A stretch of 48,924 nucleotides of DNA from Kitasatospora phosalacinea (GCF_000717185.1 NZ_JNYE01000056.1:1-48924), one strand, 5' to 3'. Positions 30,081 through 38,680 are shown, numbered from the stretch's first letter. Notes: generated by a model from the sequence alone, not told the origin. Translations and numbers: made by a program.

Positions 30081-31394
30081 TCAGTTGACGATGTTGTCGA
30101 CGTCCGCGAGGGCCTTCTTCCAGGCGCCCTCCGGGTCGGCCTGGCCCTGCTCGACGGAGGTCAGCGCGTTGCCGAGGGCGGTGCCGATCTCCGCGCCGTG
30201 CGCGCCGAGCGGCTGCGGGTTCAGGTCGCGGGCCGACTGCGAGAAGATCTTGCCGGTCGGGGCGTTGTTGAACAGCGGGTCGGTGTGCTCGGCGATGTCG
30301 GGCTGGGTCCACAGCGCCTGGTCGGAGGGGAAGTAGCCCTTCTCCTTGAACAGCCGGGCCTCCTGCTCGGGGGCGGTGAGCCACTTGGCCAGCTCGGCGG
30401 CGGCCTTGGTGTGCTTGCCGGACTTCGGGACGGACAGGTAGGAGCCGCCCCAGTTGCCGCCGCCGCCGGGGATCCGGGCGATGTCCCACTTGCCGCCGTC
30501 GGTGGGCGGGTTGGCCTTGAACTCGTAGCTCATCCAGGCCGGGCAGGCGACGGTGGCGAACTGGCTCTTCTGGAAGCCGGTGTCCCAGGCCGGGGTGAAG
30601 GCCTGGATGCCCGCGGACTCGCCGTCCTTGATGGCGCCGGCCACCAGGTCGAAGGACTGCTTGACGGCCGGGTTGGTGGTGACCACGACCTTGCCCTCGG
30701 CGTCGTAGACGCCCTGCGGGGCCTGGGCCAGGATCGCGCTGAACAGGTTGCCGCCGCTGTCGAACCAGCGGGCGTCCTTGTTCGGGCTGTTGGCCAGGAA
30801 CTGCTTGCCCGCGGCCAGGTAGGACGGCCAGTCCTTCATCAGCGCGGCGACCGCCTCGCGGTCGGTGGGCAGGCCCGCGGCCTGGAACAGGTCGCTGCGG
30901 TAGCACAGCGCCATGCCGCCCATGTCGGTGCCCAGGCCGAACAGCACCTTGCCGTCGGGGCTGGAGGCGGGGGCGGTCTTGGACGGCACCCACTGGTCCT
31001 TGCTGACGCCGTTGTCCAGGAAGTTGAGGAACTTCCCGGCCTCCGGCTGGAAGCCCGCGACCTGCCCGATCTCGATCGCCTCGATGTCGGCGGTGCCGGA
31101 GCCGGCCAGCAGGTGGGCGTGCAGGTTCTGGTGGTGCGCGCCCATGTCGGCGCGGTTCTCCTTGATGGTGACGTTCGGGTGCGCCTGCTCGTACTCCTTG
31201 TACAGGTCCGCGTAGCCGAAGTCGGAGAACAGGTTCACCGTGAGGGTGACCTTGGCGTCGGGGTCCTCGTCCGCGGACGAGCCGCCGCCGCTGCCGCTGG
31301 AGCAGGAGGTCGCGGCGGTCAGGGCCAGCACCAGCAGCGCGGAGCTGGCGAGCAGGCGGCCTCTCGGGCCGGTGCGGGGCAGGGAAACGGGCAT
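30081..31394 (-). CDS. extracellular sugar-binding lipoprotein of the ABC importer
   Basis: A 437-residue solute-binding protein. The N-terminus is a lipoprotein signal (RGRLLASSALLVLALTAATSC) with lipidation Cys31, followed by a Ser/Gly linker. The body has SBP_bac_1 features (VTLTVNLFSDFGYADLYKEYEQAHPNVTIKENRADMGAHHQNLHAHLLAGSGTADIEAIE; KSGKHTKAAAELAKWLTAPEQEARLFKEKGYFPS). It sits on the outer face of the membrane and delivers oligosaccharides to the permeases. ATG 31394 is chosen because it opens a proper signal peptide and has GAGGAG seven bases upstream; the longer frame to 31472 would run into the operator. Expression should be repressed through the operator at 31447-31462. Confidence 0.94.
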   Translation of the reverse strand: MPVSLPRTGPRGRLLASSALLVLALTAATSCSSGSGGGSSADEDPDAKVTLTVNLFSDFGYADLYKEYEQAHPNVTIKENRADMGAHHQNLHAHLLAGSGTADIEAIEIGQVAGFQPEAGKFLNFLDNGVSKDQWVPSKTAPASSPDGKVLFGLGTDMGGMALCYRSDLFQAAGLPTDREAVAALMKDWPSYLAAGKQFLANSPNKDARWFDSGGNLFSAILAQAPQGVYDAEGKVVVTTNPAVKQSFDLVAGAIKDGESAGIQAFTPAWDTGFQKSQFATVACPAWMSYEFKANPPTDGGKWDIARIPGGGGNWGGSYLSVPKSGKHTKAAAELAKWLTAPEQEARLFKEKGYFPSDQALWTQPDIAEHTDPLFNNAPTGKIFSQSARDLNPQPLGAHGAEIGTALGNALTSVEQGQADPEGAWKKALADVDNIVN

Positions 31395-31446
31395 GGAACG
31401 GCTCCTCGCGGGGGATGGCATCTGAGACCCCCGGAGACGGCTCTTT

Positions 31447-31462
31447 GGGAGAGCGCTCTCCC
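31447..31462. promoter_or_regulatory. LacI operator A, ABC/GH3 operon
   Basis: GGGAGAGCGCTCTCCC is a perfect 16-bp palindrome 52 bases before the binding-protein ATG. On the reverse strand, TTGACG (31506-31501) lies about 40 bases upstream, so the operator would sit at or just after the transcription start. It resembles the known CebR site TGGGAGCGCTCCCA with an extra AG/CT step. Confidence 0.85.
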
Positions 31463-31582
31463 GGGGTGGCATCCGGAGCTTGGTCGCTCCACCCGCCCCC
31501 CGTCAAGGGGTTGGGTTGCAGGAAATCGCTGCTGCACCGGGGTTTTGACGAAGTTTCGCTGACGAACCAGCGGTCGCCGCCC

Positions 31583-31588
31583 TTGACA
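31583..31588 (+). promoter_or_regulatory. -35 element of the GH16 multidomain gene
   Basis: A perfect TTGACA precedes operator B by about 40 bases. The -10 about 17-18 bases on (near 31606-31612) is poor, suggesting activation or alternative-sigma help. The 304-base divergent region 31395-31698 holds both promoters and both operators. Confidence 0.4.
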
Positions 31589-31624
31589 CGGATGAAACAA
31601 CGGGGCAACCATCACTGGCGTAGT

Positions 31625-31640
31625 GAGAGAGCGCTCTCCC
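31625..31640. promoter_or_regulatory. LacI operator B, GH16 multidomain gene
   Basis: GAGAGAGCGCTCTCCC contains the perfect 12-bp core GAGAGCGCTCTC (31627-31638) and differs from operator A by one base. It lies 58 bases before the glycanase ATG and downstream of the TTGACA box. Confidence 0.85.
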
Positions 31641-31698
31641 TGATCCGGGCACCGGCCCTCGACGGTGCCGTCCCCACCCCACCCGATCGGGAGCCCCG

Positions 31699-34600
31699 AT
31701 GCCCGCCCCGCCCCCGCGCACCCCCAGGCCGATCCGGCCGACCACCTCCGCACCCTCGGCCCGCACCCTGGCCGCGGCCCTCGCCGCCGCCCTGGTCGCG
31801 GCCCTGGTCATGCTGCTGCCCGCCAGCCGCGCCCAGGCCGCACCCGTCCTGCTCTCGCAGGGCAAGACCGCCACCGCCTCCAGCACCGAGAACTACGGCA
31901 CCCCCGCGGCCAACGCCGTCGACGGGAACACCGGCACCCGCTGGTCCTCGGCGAACACCGACCCGCAGTGGCTGCAGGTCGACCTCGGCGCACCCGCCGC
32001 GCTCAGCTCCGTCACCCTGCAGTGGGAGGCGGCGTACGCCAAGGGCTACCAGATCCAGCTGTCCACCGACGGCACCACCTGGACCACCGCGTACACCACC
32101 GCCAACGGCGCGGGCGGCACCGAGACCGTCCCGGTCACCGGCACCGCCCGCTACGTGCGGATGAACGGCACCGCCCGGGCCACCGGCTACGGCTACTCGC
32201 TCTGGGAGTTCCAGGTCTACGGCGCCACCGGCGGCGGCGACCAGGGCTGCGGCACCGCGAACGCCGCCCAGGGCAAGACCGCCACCTCCTCCAGCACCGA
32301 GAACTACGGCACCCCCGCGGCCAACGCCGTCGACGGCGACGCCGGCACCCGCTGGTCCTCGGCGGCCGCCGACCCGCAGTGGCTGCAGGTCGACCTCGGC
32401 TCCGCGCAGAGCGTCTGCGGCACCTCCGTCAGCTGGGAGAGCGCCTACGCCAAGGCGTACCGCATCCAGCTCTCCACCGACGGCACCAGCTGGACCGACG
32501 CCTGGACCACCGCCAACGGCGCGGGCGGCACCGAGAAGCAGGACTTCACCGGCACCGCCCGCTACGTCCGCCTGTACGGCACCGCCCGGGCCACCGGCTA
32601 CGGGTACTCCGTCTGGGAGTTCCAGGTGTTCACCGGCGGCGGCTCCTCCACCAGCCCCAGCCCGAGCCCCAGCCCGACCCCCACGCCCACCGGCACCACC
32701 CCGCCCGGCAACTGGACCACCGTGTTCAGCGACAACTTCGCCGGCGGCTCCGGCAGCGCCCCCTCCGCCACCAACTGGACGGTCCGCACCGGTACCTCGG
32801 AGCCCGGCGGCGCCGCCCACTGGGGCACCGGCGAGATCCAGAACGACACCGCCAACCCCGCCAACGTCGCGATCGACGGCAACGGCCACCTCAACCTGAC
32901 CGCCGTCCGCGACGGCAACGGCAACTGGACCTCCGGCCGGGTCGAGAGCAAGCGCGGCGACTTCGCCGCCCCCGCCGGCGGGCAGCTGCTGATCTCCGCG
33001 CAGATCAAGCAGCCCGGCGTCGCCGACGGCACCGGCTACTGGCCGTCCTTCCGCGCCATCGGCGCCAACGACCGCAGCGGCGGCTGGCCGAGCACCGGCG
33101 AGACCGACATCCTCGAGGACGTCAACGGCCGCAGCCAGACCTCCGCGACCCTGCACTGCGGCACCGCCCCCGGCGGCAACTGCAGCGAGTACAACGGCAT
33201 GACCAGCGGACTCGCCTCCTGCCCCGGCTGCCAGAGCGACTACCACACCTACAGCCAGGTCATCGACCGCACCGTCAGCGACGAGCAGATCCGCTGGTAC
33301 CTCGACGGCCGCCAGATCTGGCAGGTCAACGAGTCCCAGGTCGGCACCGCCGACTGGAAGAACGCCGTCGACCACGGCTTCAAGCTGGTCTTCAACCTCG
33401 GCATCGGCGGTTCCTTCCCCGACAGCGTCTGCGGCTGCACCACGCCCAGCGCCACCACCACCTCCGGCGGCGCGCTGTCCATCGGCACCGTCACCGTCGC
33501 CACCACCACCGGCACCGCTCCCGCGGCGCTCGTCGACCCGCCCGTCCCCACCGGCAAGAGCACCGTCAAGGTCACCGGCGGCCAGGGCAACTGGGCGCTG
33601 AGCGTCAACGGCCAGCCCTACCAGCTCAAGGGCGTCACCTGGGGCCCGGCCCAGTCCACCGCCGACGCGCACATGCGCGACCTCAAGGCGATGGGCGTCA
33701 ACACCGTCCGCACCTGGGGCACCGACGCGGCCAGCAAGCCGCTGCTGGACGCCGCCGCCGCGTACGGGCTCAAGGTCGTCAACGGCTTCTGGCTCAACCA
33801 GGGCGCCGACTACGTCAACGACACCGCCTACAAGAACAGCACCCTCGACAGCATCAAGCAGTGGGTGACCACCTACAAGGACCACCCCGGCGTGCTGATG
33901 TGGGACGTCGGCAACGAGGTCATCCTCACCACCCAGGACCACGCCTACAACGGCGCCACGGTGGAGCAGGAGCGCGTCGCCTACGCCAAGTTCGTCGAGC
34001 AGGTCACCCAGGCCATCCACGCGATCGACCCCGACCACCCGGTCACCTCGACCGACGCGTACACCGGCGCCTGGCCGTACTACAAGCAGTACGCCCCCAG
34101 CCTCGACCTGCTGGCCGTCAACTCCTACGGCGCGGTCTGCAACGTCAAGCAGGACTGGATCAACGGCGGCTACACCAAGCCGTACATCGTCACCGAGTCC
34201 GGCGACGACGGTGAGTGGGAGGTCCCGAACGACGCCAACGGCGTCCCGACCCAGCCCACCGACACCCAGAAGCGCGACGGCTACACCAGGGCCTGGAACT
34301 GCATCTCCGGCCACACCGGTGTCGCGCTCGGCGCCACCATCTTCAACTACGGCACCGAGAACGACTTCGGCGGCACCTGGTTCAACCTGATCCCCGGCGG
34401 CTGGAAGCAGCCCGCGTACTACTCCGTCGCCAAGTCCTACGGCGGCAGCGCCAAGGACGGCAACACCCCGCCGGTGATGCCGAACGTCACGCTCAGCAAG
34501 ACCTCGGACGTCCCGGCCGGCGGCACCTTCACGCTCAGCTCGCCCGCCACCGACCCCGACGGCGACCTGGTCCGCTACCAGCTGTACTACAGCTCCAAGT

Positions 34601-35175
34601 ACGTGGACGGCGGCACCGGGTTCAGCCAGGTCCGCTTCACCCAGACCGGCGACGGCCAGTTCACCGTCACCGCGCCCAAGACCCTGGGCGTCTGGAAGGT
34701 CTACGTCTACGCCTACGACGGCCACGGCAACGTCGGCATCGAGTCCAAGTCCTTCCGGACCGTCGCCCCCACCCCCAGCGGCACCAACGTCGCCAAGGGC
34801 AAGACCACCACCGCCTCGACCTACCAGGCCGTCGGCAACGGCGCCCCCTACCCGCCGTCCAACACCACCGACGGCAACTGGTCCACCCGGTGGGCCAGCG
34901 AGTGGGCCGACCCGCAGTGGCTCCAGGTCGACCTGGGCCAGAGCACCTCGTTCAAGCACGTGCAGCTCGGCTGGGAGTCCGCGTACGGCAAGGCGTACCA
35001 GATCCAGACCTCCAACGACGGCACCAACTGGACGACCGTGTACACCCAGGCCAACGGCACCGGCGGCATCGATGACATCGACGTCAACGGCAGCGGCCGC
35101 TACGTCCGGGTCACCATGACCCAGCGCGGCACCGCCTACGGCTACTCGATGTACGAGTTCGGCGTCTACGCCTGA
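31699..35175 (+). CDS. secreted multidomain beta-glucanase: CBM-CBM-GH16-TIM barrel-Ig-CBM
   Basis: A 1158-residue exported enzyme. A signal peptide (TLAAALAAALVAALVMLLPASRAQA) leads two near-identical discoidin/CBM32-type domains (~50-180 and ~190-312; ASSTENYGTPAANAVDG repeated). A Ser/Pro/Thr linker precedes a GH16 domain (~335-605) with the active-site set E468-T-D470-I-L-E473 (GETDILEDVNG). Next is a clan-A-like TIM barrel (~620-915) with acid/base E740 (MWDVGNEV) and nucleophile E833 (IVTESGDDGEWE). An Ig-like beta domain (~930-1025) and a third CBM end the protein. GH16 members cleave beta-1,3(4)-glucans; the second barrel resembles GH2/GH5/GH72-type glycosidases or transglycosylases, family not certain. 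Start ATG 31699 has GGGAG five bases upstream. Confidence 0.9.
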   Translation: MPAPPPRTPRPIRPTTSAPSARTLAAALAAALVAALVMLLPASRAQAAPVLLSQGKTATASSTENYGTPAANAVDGNTGTRWSSANTDPQWLQVDLGAPAALSSVTLQWEAAYAKGYQIQLSTDGTTWTTAYTTANGAGGTETVPVTGTARYVRMNGTARATGYGYSLWEFQVYGATGGGDQGCGTANAAQGKTATSSSTENYGTPAANAVDGDAGTRWSSAAADPQWLQVDLGSAQSVCGTSVSWESAYAKAYRIQLSTDGTSWTDAWTTANGAGGTEKQDFTGTARYVRLYGTARATGYGYSVWEFQVFTGGGSSTSPSPSPSPTPTPTGTTPPGNWTTVFSDNFAGGSGSAPSATNWTVRTGTSEPGGAAHWGTGEIQNDTANPANVAIDGNGHLNLTAVRDGNGNWTSGRVESKRGDFAAPAGGQLLISAQIKQPGVADGTGYWPSFRAIGANDRSGGWPSTGETDILEDVNGRSQTSATLHCGTAPGGNCSEYNGMTSGLASCPGCQSDYHTYSQVIDRTVSDEQIRWYLDGRQIWQVNESQVGTADWKNAVDHGFKLVFNLGIGGSFPDSVCGCTTPSATTTSGGALSIGTVTVATTTGTAPAALVDPPVPTGKSTVKVTGGQGNWALSVNGQPYQLKGVTWGPAQSTADAHMRDLKAMGVNTVRTWGTDAASKPLLDAAAAYGLKVVNGFWLNQGADYVNDTAYKNSTLDSIKQWVTTYKDHPGVLMWDVGNEVILTTQDHAYNGATVEQERVAYAKFVEQVTQAIHAIDPDHPVTSTDAYTGAWPYYKQYAPSLDLLAVNSYGAVCNVKQDWINGGYTKPYIVTESGDDGEWEVPNDANGVPTQPTDTQKRDGYTRAWNCISGHTGVALGATIFNYGTENDFGGTWFNLIPGGWKQPAYYSVAKSYGGSAKDGNTPPVMPNVTLSKTSDVPAGGTFTLSSPATDPDGDLVRYQLYYSSKYVDGGTGFSQVRFTQTGDGQFTVTAPKTLGVWKVYVYAYDGHGNVGIESKSFRTVAPTPSGTNVAKGKTTTASTYQAVGNGAPYPPSNTTDGNWSTRWASEWADPQWLQVDLGQSTSFKHVQLGWESAYGKAYQIQTSNDGTNWTTVYTQANGTGGIDDIDVNGSGRYVRVTMTQRGTAYGYSMYEFGVYA

Positions 35176-35243
35176 CGGCTGCCCGAGCGAGGGGCGCCCG
35201 GCCCGTACCACCGGACCGGACGCCCCCCACCCCCCCACAGACC

Positions 35244-35282
35244 CCCGGTGCCGCGCGGCAGGGAGCGCCGCGCGGCACCGGG
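35244..35282. terminator. 16-bp perfect hairpin after the multidomain glucanase gene
   Basis: The arm 35244-35259 (CCCGGTGCCGCGCGGC) pairs fully with 35267-35282 around a 7-base loop, then a C-run. It stands between the glucanase stop and the next gene's ribosome site CGGAGG, so it probably ends or attenuates the glucanase transcript. Confidence 0.7.
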
Positions 35283-35315
35283 CCCCCCACCCACCCTTCC
35301 TCTCCCGGAGGTCCG

Positions 35316-36719
35316 ATGAAACACCGCACGTCGCGCGGCGCGCCCCACCGCACCGCGCTCGCCGGCACCGTCGCCGCGATCCTCGCGGCCGGCGCCCTCA
35401 CCGGGGGCGTCCTCGCCCAGCAGGCGGTCGCCGCCTCCGACCCGCTGATCAGCCAGTCCAAGCCGGTCACCGCCTCGTCCGTGGAGAACGCCAGCTTCCC
35501 CGCCGCGGCCGTCGCCGACAACAACCTCGCCACCCGCTGGGCCAGCGCCTGGACCGACTCCCAGTGGGTCCAGATCGACCTCGGCGGCACCGCGAGCATC
35601 AGCCACGTCGAGCTCGACTGGGAGGCCGCGTACGCCAGCGGCTACCAGCTCCAGACCAGCAACGACGCCACCACCTGGAACACCGTCTACACCAAGGCCA
35701 ACGGCACCGGCGGCACCGAGCAGATCGACCTCGCCGGGAGCGGCCGGTACATCCGGCTCAACCTCACCAAGCGGGGCACCGGCTACGGCTACTCGGTGGA
35801 GGAGTTCAAGGTCTACGGGCAGGTCGCCACGTCCGGCGGCGGCTCCGGCTACGTCCTGGCCAACCCCCAGGTCACCGGCGCCACCCCGGCCACCGGCAAC
35901 CCGGCGCACGCCTACTTCCACGAGTTCCAGGCGAACTGCACCGCCACCCGCGACCTGCCCGACGACCCGATCGTCTACCCGGGCAAGCCCGGCGCCTCCC
36001 ACATGCACACCTTCATGGGCGCCACCAACACCAACGCCAACTCCACGCTGGAGTCGTTGCAGGCCAGCACCACCAGCTGCCTCGCCCCCGGCGACAAGTC
36101 CGGCTACTGGATGCCCACCATGTACGACGGCAACACCCCCGTCGACCCGGTCGGCCTGCAGACCATCTACTACAAGAGCGGCATCAACGACTACACCGCC
36201 GTCCGCCCCTTCCCGGCCGGCCTGCGGTTCGTCGTCGCCAGCCCCACCGACAGCGCCACCGACTTCGCCACCCACCCCGGGTACGTGGCCGGCTGGGAGT
36301 GCGGCAACAGCTACCGCACCTCCGACCTGCCCACCGAGTGCCCCGGCGGCGGCCAGGTCGGCATCCGCTTCCAGGCCCCCAGCTGCTGGAACGGCCTGTA
36401 CCTGGACACCCCCGACCACAAGAGCCACATGGCTTACCCGATCGAGGGCGTCTGCCCGGCCGACCACCCGGTCGCGCTGCCGATGATCGAGTTCAAGGTG
36501 GCCTTCCCGGTCAACCTGGACCACCTCGCCCAGCTCCACCTCTCCAGCGGACGGGGCTTCTCCTTCCACTACGACTTCTTCAACGCCTGGGACGCACCGA
36601 CCCTGGCCGCGATGGTCAACCACTGCATCGTCGGCGGCCTCCAGTGCAACGCCCGGGGCTACGACGAGAACCAGCCCGGTAAGGGCGCGGCGCTCAACGA
36701 GCAGTACCTTCTGCCGTAA
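35316..36719 (+). CDS. secreted CBM (discoidin-type) plus DUF1996 protein
   Basis: A 467-residue exported protein. The signal peptide is TALAGTVAAILAAGALTGGVLAQQAVAA. Residues ~40-170 are a discoidin/CBM32-type domain closely related to those of the upstream enzyme (VTASSVENASFPAAAVADNNLATRWAS). From ~180 to the end is a DUF1996 domain: AYFHEFQANCTATRDLPDDPIVYPGKPGASHMHTFMGATNTNANSTLESL, SGYWMPTMYDG, CPADHPVALPMIEFKVAFP and FSFHYDFFNAWD. Conserved His, Asp and Cys positions suggest a catalytic or metal-binding pocket with disulphides. DUF1996 proteins occur in fungi and actinobacteria, often with carbohydrate-binding modules; the activity is unknown. CGGAGG precedes ATG 35316. Its position suggests a helper in beta-glucan or fungal-wall attack. 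Confidence 0.9.
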   Translation: MKHRTSRGAPHRTALAGTVAAILAAGALTGGVLAQQAVAASDPLISQSKPVTASSVENASFPAAAVADNNLATRWASAWTDSQWVQIDLGGTASISHVELDWEAAYASGYQLQTSNDATTWNTVYTKANGTGGTEQIDLAGSGRYIRLNLTKRGTGYGYSVEEFKVYGQVATSGGGSGYVLANPQVTGATPATGNPAHAYFHEFQANCTATRDLPDDPIVYPGKPGASHMHTFMGATNTNANSTLESLQASTTSCLAPGDKSGYWMPTMYDGNTPVDPVGLQTIYYKSGINDYTAVRPFPAGLRFVVASPTDSATDFATHPGYVAGWECGNSYRTSDLPTECPGGGQVGIRFQAPSCWNGLYLDTPDHKSHMAYPIEGVCPADHPVALPMIEFKVAFPVNLDHLAQLHLSSGRGFSFHYDFFNAWDAPTLAAMVNHCIVGGLQCNARGYDENQPGKGAALNEQYLLP

Positions 36720-36749
36720 GCCCTGAGTCGCACGCCCTGAACGCGAACA

Positions 36750-36792
36750 CCGGCCCCGCCGCCACGGACCCCACATCCGGCGGCGGGGCCGG
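36750..36792. terminator. 14-bp perfect hairpin after the DUF1996 gene
   Basis: CCGGCCCCGCCGCC (36750-36763) pairs fully with GGCGGCGGGGCCGG (36779-36792) around 15 bases. It lies 30 bases after the DUF1996 stop and before the lipoprotein gene. Confidence 0.7.
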
Positions 36793-36822
36793 CCCGCGCC
36801 CCACCCCCACGGAGGACCACCG

Positions 36823-37401
36823 ATGAGGCTTCGCCGCACCGCCGCGCTGCTCCTGCTGCCCCTGCTCGCCGCCACCGCCGCCGGCTGCGGGTCCGGCACC
36901 GGCCCCGGCGCCGACAGCGCACCCCCCGCCGCGAGCTCGCCCGCCGCGGCGCCCTCGTCCAGCGCGCCCGACCGGCCCTCCGACGCCACCTCGATGATCT
37001 GCAACCCGTACTTCCGGCAGGAACTCGCCGGGGCGCTCGGCACCGACATCGTCCAACCCCTCGCCCCCACCTGGGAGAAGCGCGTCTACCGCTGCGAGTA
37101 CCGCTACGCCCAGGGCAGCATGGCGCTCTCCGTCAAGGAACTGCCCGACGCCGCCACCGCCCTCGCCCAGTACGACGGCCTGCGCGGCAGCGCCGGGGCC
37201 GTCACCGACCTGAACGGCCTCGGCGAGGCCGCGTACAAGCGCGCCGACGGAACCACCGTGGTGCGCAAGGACAGCTTCGTGCTCACCGTCGACGTCGCCG
37301 AGCTGCCCGAGACCTTCGGCACCCCGCCGCGCAGCCGCGCCGACGTCGCCGTGATGACCGCCACCACCGTCATGATCTGCTGGCAGGAGCACAGTTCGTG
37401 A
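36823..37401 (+). CDS. small secreted lipoprotein, unknown function
   Basis: A 192-residue lipoprotein with signal RRTAALLLLPLLAATAAGC (lipidation Cys22), then an Ala/Pro/Ser linker to ~50 and a compact domain (MICNPYFRQELAGALGTDIVQPLAPTWEKRVYRCEYRYAQGSMALSVKELPDAATALAQYDGLRG; VRKDSFVLTVDVAELPETFG; MICWQEHSS). Three Cys in the mature domain could form disulphides. Similar short DUF3558-like lipoproteins occur in actinobacteria, but I cannot assign this one. ATG 36823 has GGAGG eight bases upstream. It lies between the glucan genes and their LacI regulator, without the operator. Confidence 0.8.
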   Translation: MRLRRTAALLLLPLLAATAAGCGSGTGPGADSAPPAASSPAAAPSSSAPDRPSDATSMICNPYFRQELAGALGTDIVQPLAPTWEKRVYRCEYRYAQGSMALSVKELPDAATALAQYDGLRGSAGAVTDLNGLGEAAYKRADGTTVVRKDSFVLTVDVAELPETFGTPPRSRADVAVMTATTVMICWQEHSS

Positions 37402-37529
37402 CCGGACGCGGTCCCGGGCGGCCGCTGCCGACCGGGCACGACCGGGGGAGCGCCCCCGGCCGCGCCCGGCTCGGGCACGCCCCGGAGCGCGTCCGCGGAA
37501 CCGGTACCGACCAGGCTTTGGAACGTGCT

Positions 37530-37545
37530 GGGAGAGCGCTCTCCG
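37530..37545. promoter_or_regulatory. LacI operator C, regulator's own promoter
   Basis: GGGAGAGCGCTCTCCG has the perfect core GAGAGCGCTCTC (37532-37543) and differs from operator A only in the last base. It ends 20 bases before the LacI ATG, implying autoregulation. Confidence 0.85.
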
Positions 37546-37552
37546 AGCGTGC

Positions 37553-37558
37553 TATAAA
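37553..37558 (+). promoter_or_regulatory. TATAAA element before the LacI gene
   Basis: TATAAA ends seven bases before ATG 37566 and could be a -10 giving a leaderless transcript, with operator C over the -35 area. The following AAAGGG could instead be the ribosome site. Confidence 0.4.
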
Positions 37559-37565
37559 GGGCCTC

Positions 37566-38615
37566 ATGAGCAGCGAAGCCCTCAAGCGCGCCACCACCCT
37601 GGAGGACGTGGCGCGGGTCGCGGGCGTCTCCCGGGCCACCGTCTCCCGCGTCATCAACGGCGTCCGCAACGTGGACCCCGCCATCCAGGACGCCGTCCGC
37701 CAGGCCATCAGCCGCACCGGCTACGTCCCCAACAGTGCCGCCCGCTCGCTGGTCACCCGGCGCACCGGCGCCCTCGCCCTGGTCATCTCCGGCAGCGACG
37801 TCCCCGAGACCCCCGACCACCACGTCGGCGGCGAGATCTTCGCCGACCCCTTCTTCGGACGCGTCGTCAGCGGCGTCTTCACCGGCCTGCGCCCGCTCGA
37901 CCTGCACCCCGTCCTGATGCTCGCCGACAGCGCCGAGGCCCGCGACAAGGCGCTCACCTACCTCCGGCAGGGCAACGCCGACGGCGCCATGGTCGTCTCC
38001 ACCCACAGCCGCGACCCGCTCCCCGCCCAGCTCCTCGCCGCCGGGATCCCCACCGTCCTGTTCGGCCGCCCCCCGACGCCGCTCTCGCTCTCCTGCGTCG
38101 ACCTCGACAACCGCGAGGGCGGCCGGATCGCCGCCGACCACCTGCACGCCCGCGGCCGCCACCGGGTCGCCGCCGTCTCCGGCCCGCTCGGCGTCCGCGC
38201 CGCCCGCGACCGCCTCTCCGGCTTCCGGGAGGCCATGGCCGACCACGGCATCCACCAACTCCCGCACGTCGAAGGCGACTTCACCCGCGAGGACGGCGAG
38301 CGCGCCATGACCTCGCTGCTGCGCCGCTACCCCGACCTGGACGGCGTCTTCGCCGCCAACGACCTGATGGCCCAGGGCGCCCTCGCCGTCCTCGCCGAGC
38401 ACCGCCGCCGCGTCCCCGAGGACATCGCCGTGATCGGCTTCGACGACTCCTCCGCCGCGACGGCCGGCCGCCCCCACCTCACCACCGTCCGCCAGCCGGT
38501 CGAGGAGATGGCCGCCGAGATGACCCGCGTCCTGCTAGACCACCTCGCCCGGCCCGGCCGCGCCGCCACCACCGTCCTGTTCGAACCGACCCTGATCGAG
38601 CGCCAGTCCGCCTGA
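37566..38615 (+). CDS. LacI/GalR-family repressor of the beta-glucan locus
   Basis: A 349-residue regulator. The helix-turn-helix spans ~9-31 (TTLEDVARVAGVSRATVSRVING), the hinge region reads VPNSAARSLVTRR, and the ligand domain follows (LALVISGSDVPE; GAMVVSTHSRDPLPAQLLAAGIPTVLFGRP; VDLDNREGGRIAADHL; VFAANDLMAQGALAVLAEHRRRVPEDIAVIGFDDSS). It resembles CebR-type cello-oligosaccharide repressors. Its own promoter holds operator C, and the same site precedes the ABC/GH3 operon and the glucanase. It is therefore the likely local repressor, released by a gluco-oligosaccharide. A different LacI protein elsewhere on the chromosome could also bind these sites. Confidence 0.93.
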   Translation: MSSEALKRATTLEDVARVAGVSRATVSRVINGVRNVDPAIQDAVRQAISRTGYVPNSAARSLVTRRTGALALVISGSDVPETPDHHVGGEIFADPFFGRVVSGVFTGLRPLDLHPVLMLADSAEARDKALTYLRQGNADGAMVVSTHSRDPLPAQLLAAGIPTVLFGRPPTPLSLSCVDLDNREGGRIAADHLHARGRHRVAAVSGPLGVRAARDRLSGFREAMADHGIHQLPHVEGDFTREDGERAMTSLLRRYPDLDGVFAANDLMAQGALAVLAEHRRRVPEDIAVIGFDDSSAATAGRPHLTTVRQPVEEMAAEMTRVLLDHLARPGRAATTVLFEPTLIERQSA

Positions 38616-38680
38616 ACGGCGGTGCGGCTGAACGGCGGCCCGTCCGGCACCCCGCCGGTCCTCGCCGTCCAGGGGCGGGC

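Noticed and set aside
25672..31394. Assignment as the dasABC aminosugar importer
   Set aside because: The operator here is GAGAGCGCTCTC (LacI type), not the DasR site, and the neighbours are GH16 glucanase genes rather than chitinases.
31612..35238. Long reverse-strand open frame (about 1,200 codons) over the glucanase gene
   Set aside because: Gly/Val/Asp-rich shadow of a gene with clear signal peptide, CBM and GH16 motifs on the forward strand.
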